A DNA stretch of 64,000 nt from Embleya sp051903075 (GCF_051903075.1 NZ_CP182423.1:1302001-1366000), one strand, 5' to 3'; shown: positions 49,612 through 58,960, numbered from the stretch's first letter. Translations and numbers: made by a program. The notes: generated from the letters alone by a model not told the origin.

Positions 49612-52600
49612 ATGACCCGTATGAGAACCACTCCCGGACCGGCGAACTCGGTCGTGACCCCGGGGGCATCACCCCCCACGGCCACTCTCGACAAGTCGCC
49701 GATCCGCGTACTTCCCCATTTCTTCGAGCGATCCTGCGACCGCAATCCCGAGGCCGTCGCCGTCGTCTGCGAGAACACCTCGTTGAGTTACGCGGAGCTG
49801 GACCGCCGAGCCAACCGCTTGGCGAGTCTGCTCCGAAGCCGAGGGGCCGCGCCGGGCCGCACCGTGGGAATCCTCCTGGAACGCTCGCTCGACGCCTACG
49901 TCGCCCTGCTCGGCGTGATCAAGTCGGGCGCCGCCTACGTCCCGCTCGACCCGTCGTTCCCGGCCGAACGCGTCGCCTTCATCGCCCGGGACGCCGACCT
50001 GTGCGATCTGGTCAGTACGTCCGAGATGCGCGGGCGCACCGCGGAGGCGACCTGCCCCCTGCTCGAACTCGACGTCGCGGCGCAGGACTTGGCCCGACAA
50101 CCCGACGATCGGCCCGACGTCCGCATCGACCCGGGCTCGTGGTCCTACGTGATCTACACCTCCGGGACCACGGGCCGCCCCAAGGGCGTGGCCGTATCGC
50201 ACGCGAGCATCGCCAACTTCCTGCACGTGGTCACCCCGATCTACCGGGTGAGCGCCCGGGACCGGGTCTACCAGGGACTCTCGATCGCGTTCGACTTCTC
50301 GGTCGAGGAGATCTGGCCGGCCTGGATCGCCGGGGCGACCCTGATCTCCGGTCCCACCGACGGCGGACGGGTCGGCCAGGGGCTGAGCGACTTCCTGCTG
50401 GAGCACCGGATCACGGTGCTGTGCTGCGTACCCACCCTGCTGACCACCATCGAGGGCGAATTTCCGCTCCTGCGCACCCTGTTGGTCAGCGGCGAGGCCT
50501 GCCCGCCGGACCTTGTCCGGCGCTGGGCGCGACCCGATCGGCGCATCCTCAACGCGTACGGACCCACCGAGACCACCGTCACCGCGACCTGCGGCGAACT
50601 GGGCCCGAACCGGCCGGTGACGATCGGCATACCGCTGCCGACCTACCGGGTCTACATCCTCGACGAGCAACTGCGCCCGGTCGACGAGGGCGCCGGCGGG
50701 GAGATCTGCGTCGGCGGTCCGGGTGTGGCGGTCGGCTACGTCAATCGCCCCGACCTGACCGCCGAGCGGTTCGTGACCAACCCGATCGAGGCCGAACGCG
50801 CCGACGTGCCGAGGATCTATCGCACGGGCGACCTCGGCCGGTTCACCGCGACGGGCGAGATCGAATACCTCGGCCGGGTCGACACCCAGCTCAAGATTCG
50901 CGGCTATCGTATCGAGGCGGCCGAGATCGAGGAGGTGCTGCGCGAGGATCCCGCGATCGAGAACGCGGTGGTGACCCCGCTGGAGCGGGACGGCGTCGTG
51001 CAGGACCTGGTCGGCTACGTGACACTCGTCGCCGGCGGCGACGGAGCGTCGACCCCGGCCTGTGACGCGTTGCGGGCCCGGTTGCGGGTGGCGCTGCAGA
51101 GCCGGCTGCCCGCGTACATGATCCCGTCCTACGTCGAGGTGCTGCCCGAATTCCCGTTGCTGGCCGCGGACAAGGTCGACCGTGCCGCACTGCCCGCGCC
51201 GGCCTCCGCGCCGCTGAACCGGCGCACCGGTACCCACGTCGCACCCGAGACGGCACTGGAACGGCACCTGGCCCGGGCCTGGGCGGACGTGCTCGGCGGC
51301 GCGGAGATCTCCGTCGAGGACGACTTCTTCTGCGACCTCGGCGGCCACTCCATGGCGGCGGCCCGGCTGATCTCCCGACTACGCCGGGAACCGGAGTTGC
51401 GCGGCGTGGCGATGGGCGACCTGTACGCCCACCCCACCATTCGCGGCCTGGCCCGGCACGTCGAGGCCGAGGCGGCGGCCGGGGATCCGGCGGCCGGTGT
51501 CGCACGGCAACCCGCCACCCCCGCGCCGGCACCGCTCCGGCACCGCAGCCGGCGGGTATTCGCCTGCGGCGTCGCGCAGTGCGTCACGCTGTACGCGTGG
51601 CTGCTCGCCCTGGGCCTGCCCGCGGTCGTGCTGCTGTACCGGGTGTTCCTGGCCTGGGACCTGCCGATCCACGAGCCCGCGCCCGGCGGCCTGCTCGACC
51701 GCCTCACTCACCTGTACCTGCCCGGGTTCATCGCCTTGGAGGTGGGGTGGATCGTCGCGAGCCTGCTCGTCACGCTGTTCGCCGCGCGGTTGTTGATGCT
51801 CGGCGTACGCCCCGGGTGGTATCCGCTGTGGGGCGTGACCTACCTGCGGTTTTGGCTGTACGGCCGGATGCTCGCGTTCAGTCCGCTCGCGTTCCTCACC
51901 GGATCCCCGCTCCTGGCCCCGTGGTTGCGGCTGGTCGGCGCCCGGGTCGGTCGCGGCTGCCATGTGTCGGCGGTGCTCGGGCTGCCCGCGTTCGTGGAGA
52001 TCGGCGACGGGGCGAGCATCGGCTACGGCGCACGCCTCCAGCCGTACGTGGTCGAGCACGGGTGGTTGCGGCTGGCGCCGGTCCGCATCGGCGCCGGCTG
52101 CTTCGTGGGCACCAACAGCGTCGTGCTCGCGGGCGCAGTGATCGGCGACCGCACCTCGGTCGGCGAGCAGTCGTTGGTTCCGGCGGACCACGTGTTGCCC
52201 GCCGACGAGCACTGGGCCGGCTCACCCGTCACCCGCCAGGAAGGGGCGCCGGCGCTGCTCGACGCGATGGCGGCCGAGGACGACGGCCGGGCCTGGCCAC
52301 TGCGGGTCCTGATCGGCTTCGGCGCGGGTGCCGTACTGCTCGCCTTGGTCCCGCTGTTGGTCGCCGGCGCCGCCGGCGCGCTCGTGGGGGTCGTCGCCTG
52401 GCGGTACGGCTTCGGCTGGGCGATCGTCGCCACGCTCCCGGCCGGGCCGCTGGTGGTGCTGTTCACGTGTGTCCTGGTGCTGGTGGTCAAGCGGGTGGTG
52501 CTGCCGCGCTCGCGGGCCGGCATCCATCCCGAACGCAGCGGCCTGGGCGTGCGCAAGTGGATCGGCGACGGCATGATGACGGCCAGTCTGACGCTGACCC

Positions 52601-53679
52601 ACGCGCTCTACTCGACGCTGTACCTCGTCCCGTTCCTGCGCCTGCTCGGTGCCCGTACCGGGCGCTGGTCCGAGGTGGCCACGGTCAGCTTCGTCGACCC
52701 CGAGATGCTGATCATCGGCGAGCGCAGCTTCGTGGCGGACGTCAGCGTGGTCGGCCCGGCGGTGTTCCATCACGGGCAGGTCGCGCTCGCCCCGGCCGAG
52801 ATCGGCGCGCGCAGTTTCGTCGGCAACGGCGCGCTCGTTCCCGGCTCGTGCCGGCTCGGCGAGAACAGTCTGCTCGGCGTGCACTCGCTCGCGCCGACCC
52901 GGCCGATCGACCCCGAGACCACCTGGCTCGGTTCGCCGGCGATCTTCCTGCCGCGTCGCGAGGAGAGCCGGGAGTTCCCGGCGAAGTTGACGTACGACCC
53001 GAGCCGGGGGTTGATCGCGGCCCGGCTCGCGATCGAGTACTTCCGGGTGACGCTGCCCGCCACGATCGCCGCGCTGGGCGCGCTGGGCAGTCTGTACGCG
53101 GCCGTCCGGCTCGCCGGGGTGTGCCCGCCGTGGGTGCTGTTCCTGCTCGGTCCGGCCCTGTTCGTGGCCGTCGGAGTGGGCTCCACGCTGGCCGCGGTGG
53201 TGCTGAAGTGGCTTGTCATCGGCCGCTATCGGGCCAGGGTCGAACCGCTGTGGAGCATCTGGGTGCGCCGCACGGAGCTGATCACCGGGCTGTACGAGAA
53301 CCTGGTCGTGCCGAGCCTGCTCAACCTCCTCACCGGCACTCCCCTGATGGGCCCGGTGTTGCGGCTGTTCGGCGCCCGGATCGGCCGGCGGGTCTGGCTC
53401 GGCACCACGTATCTGACCGAGTTCGACCTTGTCGAGGTGGGCGACGACGCGGCGGTGGCGGAGGTGACGTCGCTGCAGACCCACCTGTTCGAGGACCGCG
53501 TGATGAAGATGTCCGAGGTCCGGATCGGCGCGGGCGCCTCGGTCGGCACCCGGTCGGTCGTGCTCTACGACGCGCGGGTCGGCGCCGGGGCCTCGCTCGA
53601 CGCACTGTCCCTGGTGATGAAGGGCGAACACCTGCCCGACGAGACCCGGTGGCGCGGCATCCCGGCCCGCCCCGGGTGA
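49612..53679 (+). CDS. Pls-like poly-amino-acid synthetase (single-module membrane NRPS)
   Basis: A 1355-residue synthetase with the architecture of epsilon-poly-L-lysine synthetase Pls (NRPS terminal-domain family TIGR02353). Residues about 40-530 are an adenylation domain (A3 TSGTTGRPKG at about 184, A5 NAYGPTE at 314, A10 Lys521 in DKVDR). Residues about 545-615 are a carrier domain with Ser580 in LGGHS. Six membrane helices follow (about 649-680, 701-731, two in 897-965, two in 1146-1203), with three soluble repeats after the pairs that resemble hexapeptide acyltransferases. There is no condensation or thioesterase domain. By eye the specificity code is D-F-E-C-L-S-A-V-T-K. It makes an amide-linked homopolymer at the membrane; the neighbours suggest diaminobutyrate. 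Confidence 0.93.
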   Translation: MTRMRTTPGPANSVVTPGASPPTATLDKSPIRVLPHFFERSCDRNPEAVAVVCENTSLSYAELDRRANRLASLLRSRGAAPGRTVGILLERSLDAYVALLGVIKSGAAYVPLDPSFPAERVAFIARDADLCDLVSTSEMRGRTAEATCPLLELDVAAQDLARQPDDRPDVRIDPGSWSYVIYTSGTTGRPKGVAVSHASIANFLHVVTPIYRVSARDRVYQGLSIAFDFSVEEIWPAWIAGATLISGPTDGGRVGQGLSDFLLEHRITVLCCVPTLLTTIEGEFPLLRTLLVSGEACPPDLVRRWARPDRRILNAYGPTETTVTATCGELGPNRPVTIGIPLPTYRVYILDEQLRPVDEGAGGEICVGGPGVAVGYVNRPDLTAERFVTNPIEAERADVPRIYRTGDLGRFTATGEIEYLGRVDTQLKIRGYRIEAAEIEEVLREDPAIENAVVTPLERDGVVQDLVGYVTLVAGGDGASTPACDALRARLRVALQSRLPAYMIPSYVEVLPEFPLLAADKVDRAALPAPASAPLNRRTGTHVAPETALERHLARAWADVLGGAEISVEDDFFCDLGGHSMAAARLISRLRREPELRGVAMGDLYAHPTIRGLARHVEAEAAAGDPAAGVARQPATPAPAPLRHRSRRVFACGVAQCVTLYAWLLALGLPAVVLLYRVFLAWDLPIHEPAPGGLLDRLTHLYLPGFIALEVGWIVASLLVTLFAARLLMLGVRPGWYPLWGVTYLRFWLYGRMLAFSPLAFLTGSPLLAPWLRLVGARVGRGCHVSAVLGLPAFVEIGDGASIGYGARLQPYVVEHGWLRLAPVRIGAGCFVGTNSVVLAGAVIGDRTSVGEQSLVPADHVLPADEHWAGSPVTRQEGAPALLDAMAAEDDGRAWPLRVLIGFGAGAVLLALVPLLVAGAAGALVGVVAWRYGFGWAIVATLPAGPLVVLFTCVLVLVVKRVVLPRSRAGIHPERSGLGVRKWIGDGMMTASLTLTHALYSTLYLVPFLRLLGARTGRWSEVATVSFVDPEMLIIGERSFVADVSVVGPAVFHHGQVALAPAEIGARSFVGNGALVPGSCRLGENSLLGVHSLAPTRPIDPETTWLGSPAIFLPRREESREFPAKLTYDPSRGLIAARLAIEYFRVTLPATIAALGALGSLYAAVRLAGVCPPWVLFLLGPALFVAVGVGSTLAAVVLKWLVIGRYRARVEPLWSIWVRRTELITGLYENLVVPSLLNLLTGTPLMGPVLRLFGARIGRRVWLGTTYLTEFDLVEVGDDAAVAEVTSLQTHLFEDRVMKMSEVRIGAGASVGTRSVVLYDARVGAGASLDALSLVMKGEHLPDETRWRGIPARPG

Positions 53680-53749
53680 GGCGTCCCGGTCCCGTCCCCG
53701 CCCCCCAATCCCCATCCCCCATGTCCCGTAGTCCCCATCGGAGATACCC

Positions 53750-55108
53750 ATGACGCTTGCCCAGGTCACCATGACCGAGCCCCACGTGGCGTGCGACCTA
53801 CCCGGTCCGCGCTCCGCCGAACTGCTCGCGCGCCAGGCCCGGCGCGAGTCCAACGCCCGTACGTATCCGCGTAATCTGCCCATCGCGCTGGCCGAGGCGG
53901 CCGGCAGCTTCGTACGCGATGTCGACGGCAACGTCTTCATCGACTTCCTCGCCGGCGCCGGCGTGCTTTCCCTGGGCCACAACCATCCCGAGCTGGTCCG
54001 CTCGGTCACCACGCAACTGGGCGTGCTCACCCACGGGTTGGATTTCCCGACGCCGGTCAAGGACGCGTTCCTGGAGGCTCAGCTGTCCATGCTGCCCGCC
54101 GGGATGCGCGAGCGCACAAAGGTGCACTTCTGCGGTCCCACCGGGGCCAACGCCATCGAGGCGGCGATCAAGCTCTGCAAGATCGCCACCGGTCGCGGCG
54201 ACGTCGTCACCTTCCAGGGCGGCTTCCACGGCAGCACACACGCCGCCATGGCGCTGACCGGTCTGGTCTCGGCGAAGCGGCCCGTCGCCAACAGCGTGCC
54301 CGGCACCCACTTCTTCCCGTTCTCCTACTGCGGCCGGTGCCCGCTGGCCCTGAGCCCCGCCACATGCACCACGAACTGCGTGGCCTACCTGGAGCGTTCG
54401 CTCACCGACGGCAACGCCGGCATCCCGCTGCCCGCCGCGGTGCTCCTCGAACTCGTACAGGGCGAGGGCGGCGTGGTGCCCGCGACCGCAGACTTCGTCC
54501 GCCGACTGCGTGCGCTCACCCGGGAGTTGCGGATTCCGTTGATCGTCGACGAGGTGCAGACCGGCTGCGGGCGCACCGGTACCTGGTTCGCGTTCGAGCA
54601 GTACGGGATCGAACCGGACGTCGTGGTCGCCTCCAAGGCGCTCAGCGGCATCGGCACCCCGATCGCGGTGATCCTGTACGACGACGCGCTCGACGGCTGG
54701 GCGGCCGGCGCGCACATCGGCACCTTTCGCGGCAACCAACTCGCCTTCGCCGCGGGGGTCGAGGCCGTGCGCATCGTCCGGCGCGACGACATCCTCGGCA
54801 ACGTGCGTCGGCGCGGCGCGCAGATCGCCGACCGGCTCACGCCGCTGATGGCCGACCCCTGGGTGCGCGAGGTGCGCGGCCGGGGCCTGATGTGGGGCAT
54901 CGAGATCGCCGACCCGCAAACCGGACTGCCCGCCGCGGAGTTCGCCCGCGCGATCCAGGCCCGGGCGCTGCGCCGGGGGCTGATCGTCGAGCGCGGCGGA
55001 CGCGAGGACTGCGTGGTGCGGATCCTCCCGCCGCTCAACGTCACCGCCGAGGTCGTGGACACCGCGTGCACGATCCTCGTCGACGCCGTCGAAGCCGGTC
55101 ACCCGTAG
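53750..55108 (+). CDS. Diaminobutyrate:2-oxoglutarate aminotransferase
   Basis: PLP-dependent class-III aminotransferase of 452 residues. The opening RQARRESNARTYPRNLPIAL, FIDFLAGAGVLSLGHNHPE, and VIVDEVQTGCGRTGTWFAFE match the diaminobutyrate aminotransferases used in siderophore and ectoine-type pathways. The PLP Lys is in VASKALSG, near residue 296. It converts aspartate beta-semialdehyde and glutamate to L-2,4-diaminobutyrate and 2-oxoglutarate in the cytoplasm. GGAG precedes the ATG. It lies 70 bases after the Pls-like gene and 79 before the aspartokinase gene, all in one direction, so it should supply the monomer. Substrate assignment is by family; ornithine- or lysine-type homologues are less likely. 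Confidence 0.9.
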   Translation: MTLAQVTMTEPHVACDLPGPRSAELLARQARRESNARTYPRNLPIALAEAAGSFVRDVDGNVFIDFLAGAGVLSLGHNHPELVRSVTTQLGVLTHGLDFPTPVKDAFLEAQLSMLPAGMRERTKVHFCGPTGANAIEAAIKLCKIATGRGDVVTFQGGFHGSTHAAMALTGLVSAKRPVANSVPGTHFFPFSYCGRCPLALSPATCTTNCVAYLERSLTDGNAGIPLPAAVLLELVQGEGGVVPATADFVRRLRALTRELRIPLIVDEVQTGCGRTGTWFAFEQYGIEPDVVVASKALSGIGTPIAVILYDDALDGWAAGAHIGTFRGNQLAFAAGVEAVRIVRRDDILGNVRRRGAQIADRLTPLMADPWVREVRGRGLMWGIEIADPQTGLPAAEFARAIQARALRRGLIVERGGREDCVVRILPPLNVTAEVVDTACTILVDAVEAGHP

Positions 55109-55187
55109 GCCCATCCGCACCGGGCCACCGGCCGACCCGGCGCCGACCGGCCGCCCGTCCGGGGCGGTCTCGAGGAGATCTCACTCC

Positions 55188-56453
55188 ATGGTTCTCATCG
55201 TGCAGAAGTACGGCGGCTCCTCGGTGCACAGCATCGAGCGCGTCAAGCAGGTCGCCGAACGCGTGGTAGCCACGCGTCACGAGGGTCACGACGTCGTCGT
55301 GGTGTTGTCCGCCATGGGCGACACCACCGACGAACTGCTCGACCTGGCACGGCAGATCTCGCCCTTCCCGCACCGGCGCGAGCTGGACATGTTGTTCACC
55401 TCGGGCGAGCGCATCTCCAACGCGCTGGCCGCGATGGCGATCCGCGACCTGGGCGCGCGGGCGTGTTCGTTGTCCGGCCCCCAGGCGGGCGTGTTCACCA
55501 CCGCCGAATACGGCAGGGCGCAGATCGTCGAGGTGGTCCCACATCGGGTTCGGCGCGAACTCGACCGGGGCCGGATCGTGTTGGTCGCCGGATTCCAGGG
55601 CCTGAACCGGGACACCGACGACATCACCACGCTGGGCCGCGGCGGTTCCGACACCACGGCCATCGCGCTGGCCGCCGCGCTCAAGGCCGACGTCTGCGAG
55701 ATCTACACGGACGTGGACGGCGTGTACAGCGCGGATCCCCGGATCGTGCCGAACGCGCGGCTGCTCGACCACGTCACCTACGACGCCATGCAGGAGATGG
55801 CGGCGTCGGGGAGTCGGGTGCTGGCCCTGCGCTCGGTCGAGTACGCCCGCCGCTGGGGTGTACCGATCCAGGTCCGGTCCTCGTACGGGGACAAGCCCGG
55901 AACCACCGTTTCCGGCGCCCCCGACGACGCCGGCGCGGAACCGTCACGGATCACCGCCGTCGCGCACGACCTGTCCGGCGCGAAGGTCACCGTGCACGGG
56001 GTCCCGGACGGCGCGGGGGCGGTGGGCCGGCTGGTCCGCGCGGTCGCCGACGCCGGGGGCGAGATCGACATGGTGGTGCGGAACGCGGCACGACCGGACG
56101 ACGCCCGCGCCGATCTGACGTTCGTCCTGCCCGAACAGGGCGTGGCCGCCGCGCTGGCCGCACTCGGCGCGATGCGCGCCGAACTCGGCTTCGAGGGGGT
56201 CAGCCACGACGCGGACGTCGGCAAGGTCTCGCTGATCGGCACCGGCATGCGGGCCGGTCCGGGGGTCACCGCGACCTTCTGCGAGACGCTGGCGGCCGTG
56301 GGCGTCAACATCGAGATCATGTCGACGTCGGAGATCCGGATCTCCGTCTTGTGCCGCACCGCCCAGGTGGTCGACGCGGTGCGCGCCCTGCACACCGCGT
56401 TCGACCTCGACACGACGGAGGAGGCCCTGGTCCACGCGGGTTCGGGCCGCTGA
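55188..56453 (+). CDS. ask: Aspartokinase with altered feedback-binding residues
   Basis: Aspartate kinase of 421 residues, first step of the aspartate family pathway, cytoplasmic. The kinase domain has IVQKYGGSSV at the N terminus, LFTSGERISNALAAMAI and LGRGGSDTTAIALA. Two ACT domains follow from about residue 265. By eye alignment with Corynebacterium glutamicum LysC, numbering is the same and this enzyme carries Val279, Arg298, Ala301 and Ala308, where LysC has Ala, Gln, Ser and Thr. Changes at 279, 298, 301 and 308 are known to relieve lysine/threonine inhibition. It is the last gene of the Pls-like operon and ends at a 15-bp hairpin. A second aspartokinase for general metabolism is expected elsewhere. 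Confidence 0.9.
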   Translation: MVLIVQKYGGSSVHSIERVKQVAERVVATRHEGHDVVVVLSAMGDTTDELLDLARQISPFPHRRELDMLFTSGERISNALAAMAIRDLGARACSLSGPQAGVFTTAEYGRAQIVEVVPHRVRRELDRGRIVLVAGFQGLNRDTDDITTLGRGGSDTTAIALAAALKADVCEIYTDVDGVYSADPRIVPNARLLDHVTYDAMQEMAASGSRVLALRSVEYARRWGVPIQVRSSYGDKPGTTVSGAPDDAGAEPSRITAVAHDLSGAKVTVHGVPDGAGAVGRLVRAVADAGGEIDMVVRNAARPDDARADLTFVLPEQGVAAALAALGAMRAELGFEGVSHDADVGKVSLIGTGMRAGPGVTATFCETLAAVGVNIEIMSTSEIRISVLCRTAQVVDAVRALHTAFDLDTTEEALVHAGSGR

Positions 56454-56471
56454 TCGTCGGCCCACCGAAAA

Positions 56472-56506
56472 CCGCCGGCGCCGGGAGTACGTCCCGGCGC
56501 CGGCGG
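56472..56506 (+). terminator. Operon terminator after the aspartokinase gene
   Basis: CCGCCGGCGCCGGGA (56472-56486) and TCCCGGCGCCGGCGG (56492-56506) form a perfect 15-base stem with a GTACG loop, 18 bases after the stop codon. Outer ACCGA/TCGGT bases could extend it. It closes the Pls-like, aminotransferase and aspartokinase operon. Confidence 0.85.
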
Positions 56507-56568
56507 CCGTCGGTTCCGCCTCGAAGATCCCGGCCTCGCGCCGGTTCGTCGTTCGCTACGCTGCGCAG

Positions 56569-57063
56569 ATGGCGACTGACGGGGGTTCGGGGGATGCCGG
56601 GATCGAACAGACGCCCGCTCAGGGGCGGTTGGGGTCCGCGGACGGGACGGCCAAGGTGTTTCACGCCCTCGGGTTGGCCGTGTTGCTCCTGTCCGAATAC
56701 TGGCGGTCGGTGATCGACGATGTGCGGACGGGCACCGCGCCGCCGGACCGGGTCCAGGCGCTTGCCCGGGCGGCCGCGTCGATGGCCGACAACGGGTTGC
56801 ACAAGACGGCGGCGGACCTGTTCGAGACGGCGTCGTTCGGACAGGAGCGGGCGGCGTTGTGGGCGGCGGTGTGTTGTGCCCTGGTCGTACGCCTCAACCG
56901 GCACGGGTCGCCGGAACTGCAGAAAACCCTGTCCTATGTGTCCGCCGTGTACTGCGCGTTGGCATGCGCCGTCGGCACGTACTACCTGTTCGCGTCCGGG
57001 CCGATCGTGCTGCTCGCCCTCGGGATCGGCTTCGGAGTGATGCACACCGCGACCCGCAAATGA
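56569..57063 (+). CDS. Small membrane protein of unknown function
   Basis: Protein of 164 residues. The first 25 residues are Gly/Asp-rich. Hydrophobic segments lie at AKVFHALGLAVLLLSEYW (about 28-45), AALWAAVCCALVVRL (about 95-110) and TLSYVSAVYCALACAVGTYYLF, then IVLLALGIGFGVMH near the end. No family is recognised. ATG 56569 lies shortly after a TACGCT element and has no ribosome binding site, so a leaderless transcript is possible. It follows the operon terminator and is probably independent of the polymer locus. Confidence 0.65.
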   Translation: MATDGGSGDAGIEQTPAQGRLGSADGTAKVFHALGLAVLLLSEYWRSVIDDVRTGTAPPDRVQALARAAASMADNGLHKTAADLFETASFGQERAALWAAVCCALVVRLNRHGSPELQKTLSYVSAVYCALACAVGTYYLFASGPIVLLALGIGFGVMHTATRK

Positions 57064-57093
57064 CCGGGTGCGGACGGGGGTTCGGCGCGTCGG

Positions 57094-57909
57094 TCAGCGA
57101 TTCGGATAGGTCGCGCAGATCAGCGTGGTGTCGTTGTGGGCGACCCAATACCAGTAGTACGTACGGTCGTTGGCCACCCTGGCACACGCACCGGCGCGGA
57201 CTTCGGCCGGGGCCCGGTAGACGCCGGTGACGGCCAGGAGCGAATCGAAGCTCGCCGGGATGCGCGCCGCGTCGCAGTCGATCCAGGTGAACAGGTTGGC
57301 GGAGTAGCGCGGGGTGTTCTCGGTCCCGCCCGAGCGGGAGACCAGGAAGCACTGACCCTTGCGGAACTGCCGTTCCAGGCACAGGTCGACGTCGCGATAG
57401 CGCCAACTGGTCACCCCGGGGTCGCTGATCGGGCAGTTCGTGGCGTTCACCCCGGCCACGCGCACATACGCGCTGTCCGAGTCGCAGTCCACCGCGCGCG
57501 GGGTGTCGGTGTTCCAACCGCTGCCGCGCTCCGTCCCGGTCTGCCACGCGTTCAGGCAGATCCCGTTGTGGGCCACCGCCGCGAACGCGTCCGCGCGCGG
57601 GTCGCGCACGGGGGTCGGCACCGAGCCGCCCGGCCGGGAATCGCTCCCGCTCGGCGTGCGCCCGGGCGTCTGCCGGGGATCCGCCGGCAGCCCGCGCACC
57701 GTCGGGAACCCCGTGGGCAGCCCGGTCGGCAGCCCCGCCCTCGGCGCCCCCTTCGTCGCGGCGGTCAACGCCGCCGGCGCGCCCCCGGCGCCCTTGCCGC
57801 CCTTGTCGTCCTCCAGTACGCGGGGCAGCACGATCACCGCGAACAGCAGTGCCGCCACCAGCAGTACGAGATTGCCCTGTTGCCGCTTCGAATCCCCGAC
57901 CCCCGTCAT
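57094..57909 (-). CDS. Single-pass exported protein with Pro-rich linker and Cys-rich domain
   Basis: Protein of 271 residues. One membrane helix near the N terminus (GNLVLLVAALLFAVIVLPRVL) is followed by about 60 residues rich in Pro, Gly, Thr and Ser, then a folded domain with six Cys (GICLNAWQTGT, AVDCDSDSAYV, NATNCPIS, DLCLERQF, GQCFLV, WIDCDAAR) and a further Cys in the last 30 residues. The domain is probably outside the cell and held by disulfides. It resembles LppU-type actinobacterial exported proteins of unknown function. ATG 57909 (MTGVGDSKRQQ) gives a good topology with a short cytoplasmic N terminus. It converges on the preceding gene. Confidence 0.72.
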   Translation of the reverse strand: MTGVGDSKRQQGNLVLLVAALLFAVIVLPRVLEDDKGGKGAGGAPAALTAATKGAPRAGLPTGLPTGFPTVRGLPADPRQTPGRTPSGSDSRPGGSVPTPVRDPRADAFAAVAHNGICLNAWQTGTERGSGWNTDTPRAVDCDSDSAYVRVAGVNATNCPISDPGVTSWRYRDVDLCLERQFRKGQCFLVSRSGGTENTPRYSANLFTWIDCDAARIPASFDSLLAVTGVYRAPAEVRAGACARVANDRTYYWYWVAHNDTTLICATYPNR

Positions 57910-57976
57910 GCCGCGCCATGGTACGGACCCGCCGCGCATTCCGACACCACCATCGGTCGACGTCCGCCGAGGTCGG

Positions 57977-58897
57977 TCAGGGCGTCGGCACGTGCCGCCG
58001 AAAACGGCCCGGCGGGATGCCGTATGCGCGTTTGAACGCCTTGGCGAAGGCGTACTCCGAGCCGTAGCCGCAACGTTCGGCCACGGTCGGCAGCGACGCG
58101 TCGGTGCCGCGCAGCAGGCGCGCCGCGGTGGTCATCCGCCACCAGGTGAGATAGCCCAGCGGGGGTTGGCCGACGACGGTGCTGAAGCGTTTGGCGAAGG
58201 TGGCCCGCGAAACCCCGGATCGGGTGGCCAACTCCTCGACGGTCCAAGGGTGTTCGGGGCGGCTGTGGATCTCGTGCAGGGCGCCCGCGACGGCCGGGTC
58301 GGTCAGCGCGGCGGCCCAACCCGTTCCGGCGTGTGCGGCCTCCTCCTCGATCCAGGCGCGCAGTACGTACAGCAGCAGCACGTCGACGAGCGGGATCAGG
58401 ATCGCCTCGCTGCCGACCCGGGGCCGCCGCAGTTCCGCGCCCATCAGGTCGACGGTGGCCCGGATCGCCGGGTGTTGCCCGACCCGGGCGGGCAGGTGGA
58501 TCACCGGCGGCAGGTCGCGCAGCAGCGGATGCGGGCGCAACCGATCGAACGTGTAGCAGACGCAGACCATTTCGGTGAGCGCGCCCGGGCCGGGGATGTG
58601 CAACTCGGTGATCAACGACGTCTCGTCGCGGGCGGGGCGGAAGTCGATCGGCGGGCTGCCGGGCCGATCCGCCAGCACGTGACCATGCCCCGGGGCGGTG
58701 AACAACACGTCGCCGACGCCGAGGGTCAGCGGCGGGCCGTCGGGCGGAATCAGCGCGCACGTCCCCTGGAGCACCACATGGCAGCAGGCCGAGTCACCCG
58801 CCGGGAAACGTACGCCCCACGGCTGCCGACACATGCTGCGCCCCGCGTACGGCCGACCGGCGCGCATCGCCGCGAGCACATCTCCGAGAACGTCCAT
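57977..58897 (-). CDS. AraC-family regulator with cupin-type sensor domain
   Basis: Regulator of 306 residues. Residues about 1-170 form an AraC-type cupin (CHVVLQGTCALIPP, GDVLFTAPGHGHVL) of the Cupin_6 class, and residues about 205-300 carry two helix-turn-helix motifs (VEELATRSGVSRATFAKRF and LPTVAERCGYGSEYAFAKAFKRAYGIPPGRF). ATG 58897 (MDVLGDVLAAMRAGR) is the family start. The target is unknown: upstream lies only a hydrolase relic, which may once have been controlled by it. The ligand is not known; related proteins often regulate oxidoreductases or hydrolases next to them. Confidence 0.92.
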   Translation of the reverse strand: MDVLGDVLAAMRAGRPYAGRSMCRQPWGVRFPAGDSACCHVVLQGTCALIPPDGPPLTLGVGDVLFTAPGHGHVLADRPGSPPIDFRPARDETSLITELHIPGPGALTEMVCVCYTFDRLRPHPLLRDLPPVIHLPARVGQHPAIRATVDLMGAELRRPRVGSEAILIPLVDVLLLYVLRAWIEEEAAHAGTGWAAALTDPAVAGALHEIHSRPEHPWTVEELATRSGVSRATFAKRFSTVVGQPPLGYLTWWRMTTAARLLRGTDASLPTVAERCGYGSEYAFAKAFKRAYGIPPGRFRRHVPTP

Positions 58898-58960
58898 GTC
58901 GGCACTCTAGTGTGCGTCGGGCCAGACGATCGGACAAGAAATCCGGACAGCAGGGTATTC

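Noticed and set aside
49669..51348. Long minus-strand frame across the adenylation domain
   Set aside because: Shadow of the Pls-like gene; composition is Gly/Arg/Asp-rich with no family resemblance.
49612..53679. Ordinary modular NRPS
   Set aside because: There is no condensation, epimerisation or thioesterase domain; the C-terminal half is membrane-embedded repeats as in Pls.
53750..55108. Ectoine gene ectB
   Set aside because: No ectA or ectC lies nearby, and the neighbours are a polymer synthetase and an aspartokinase.
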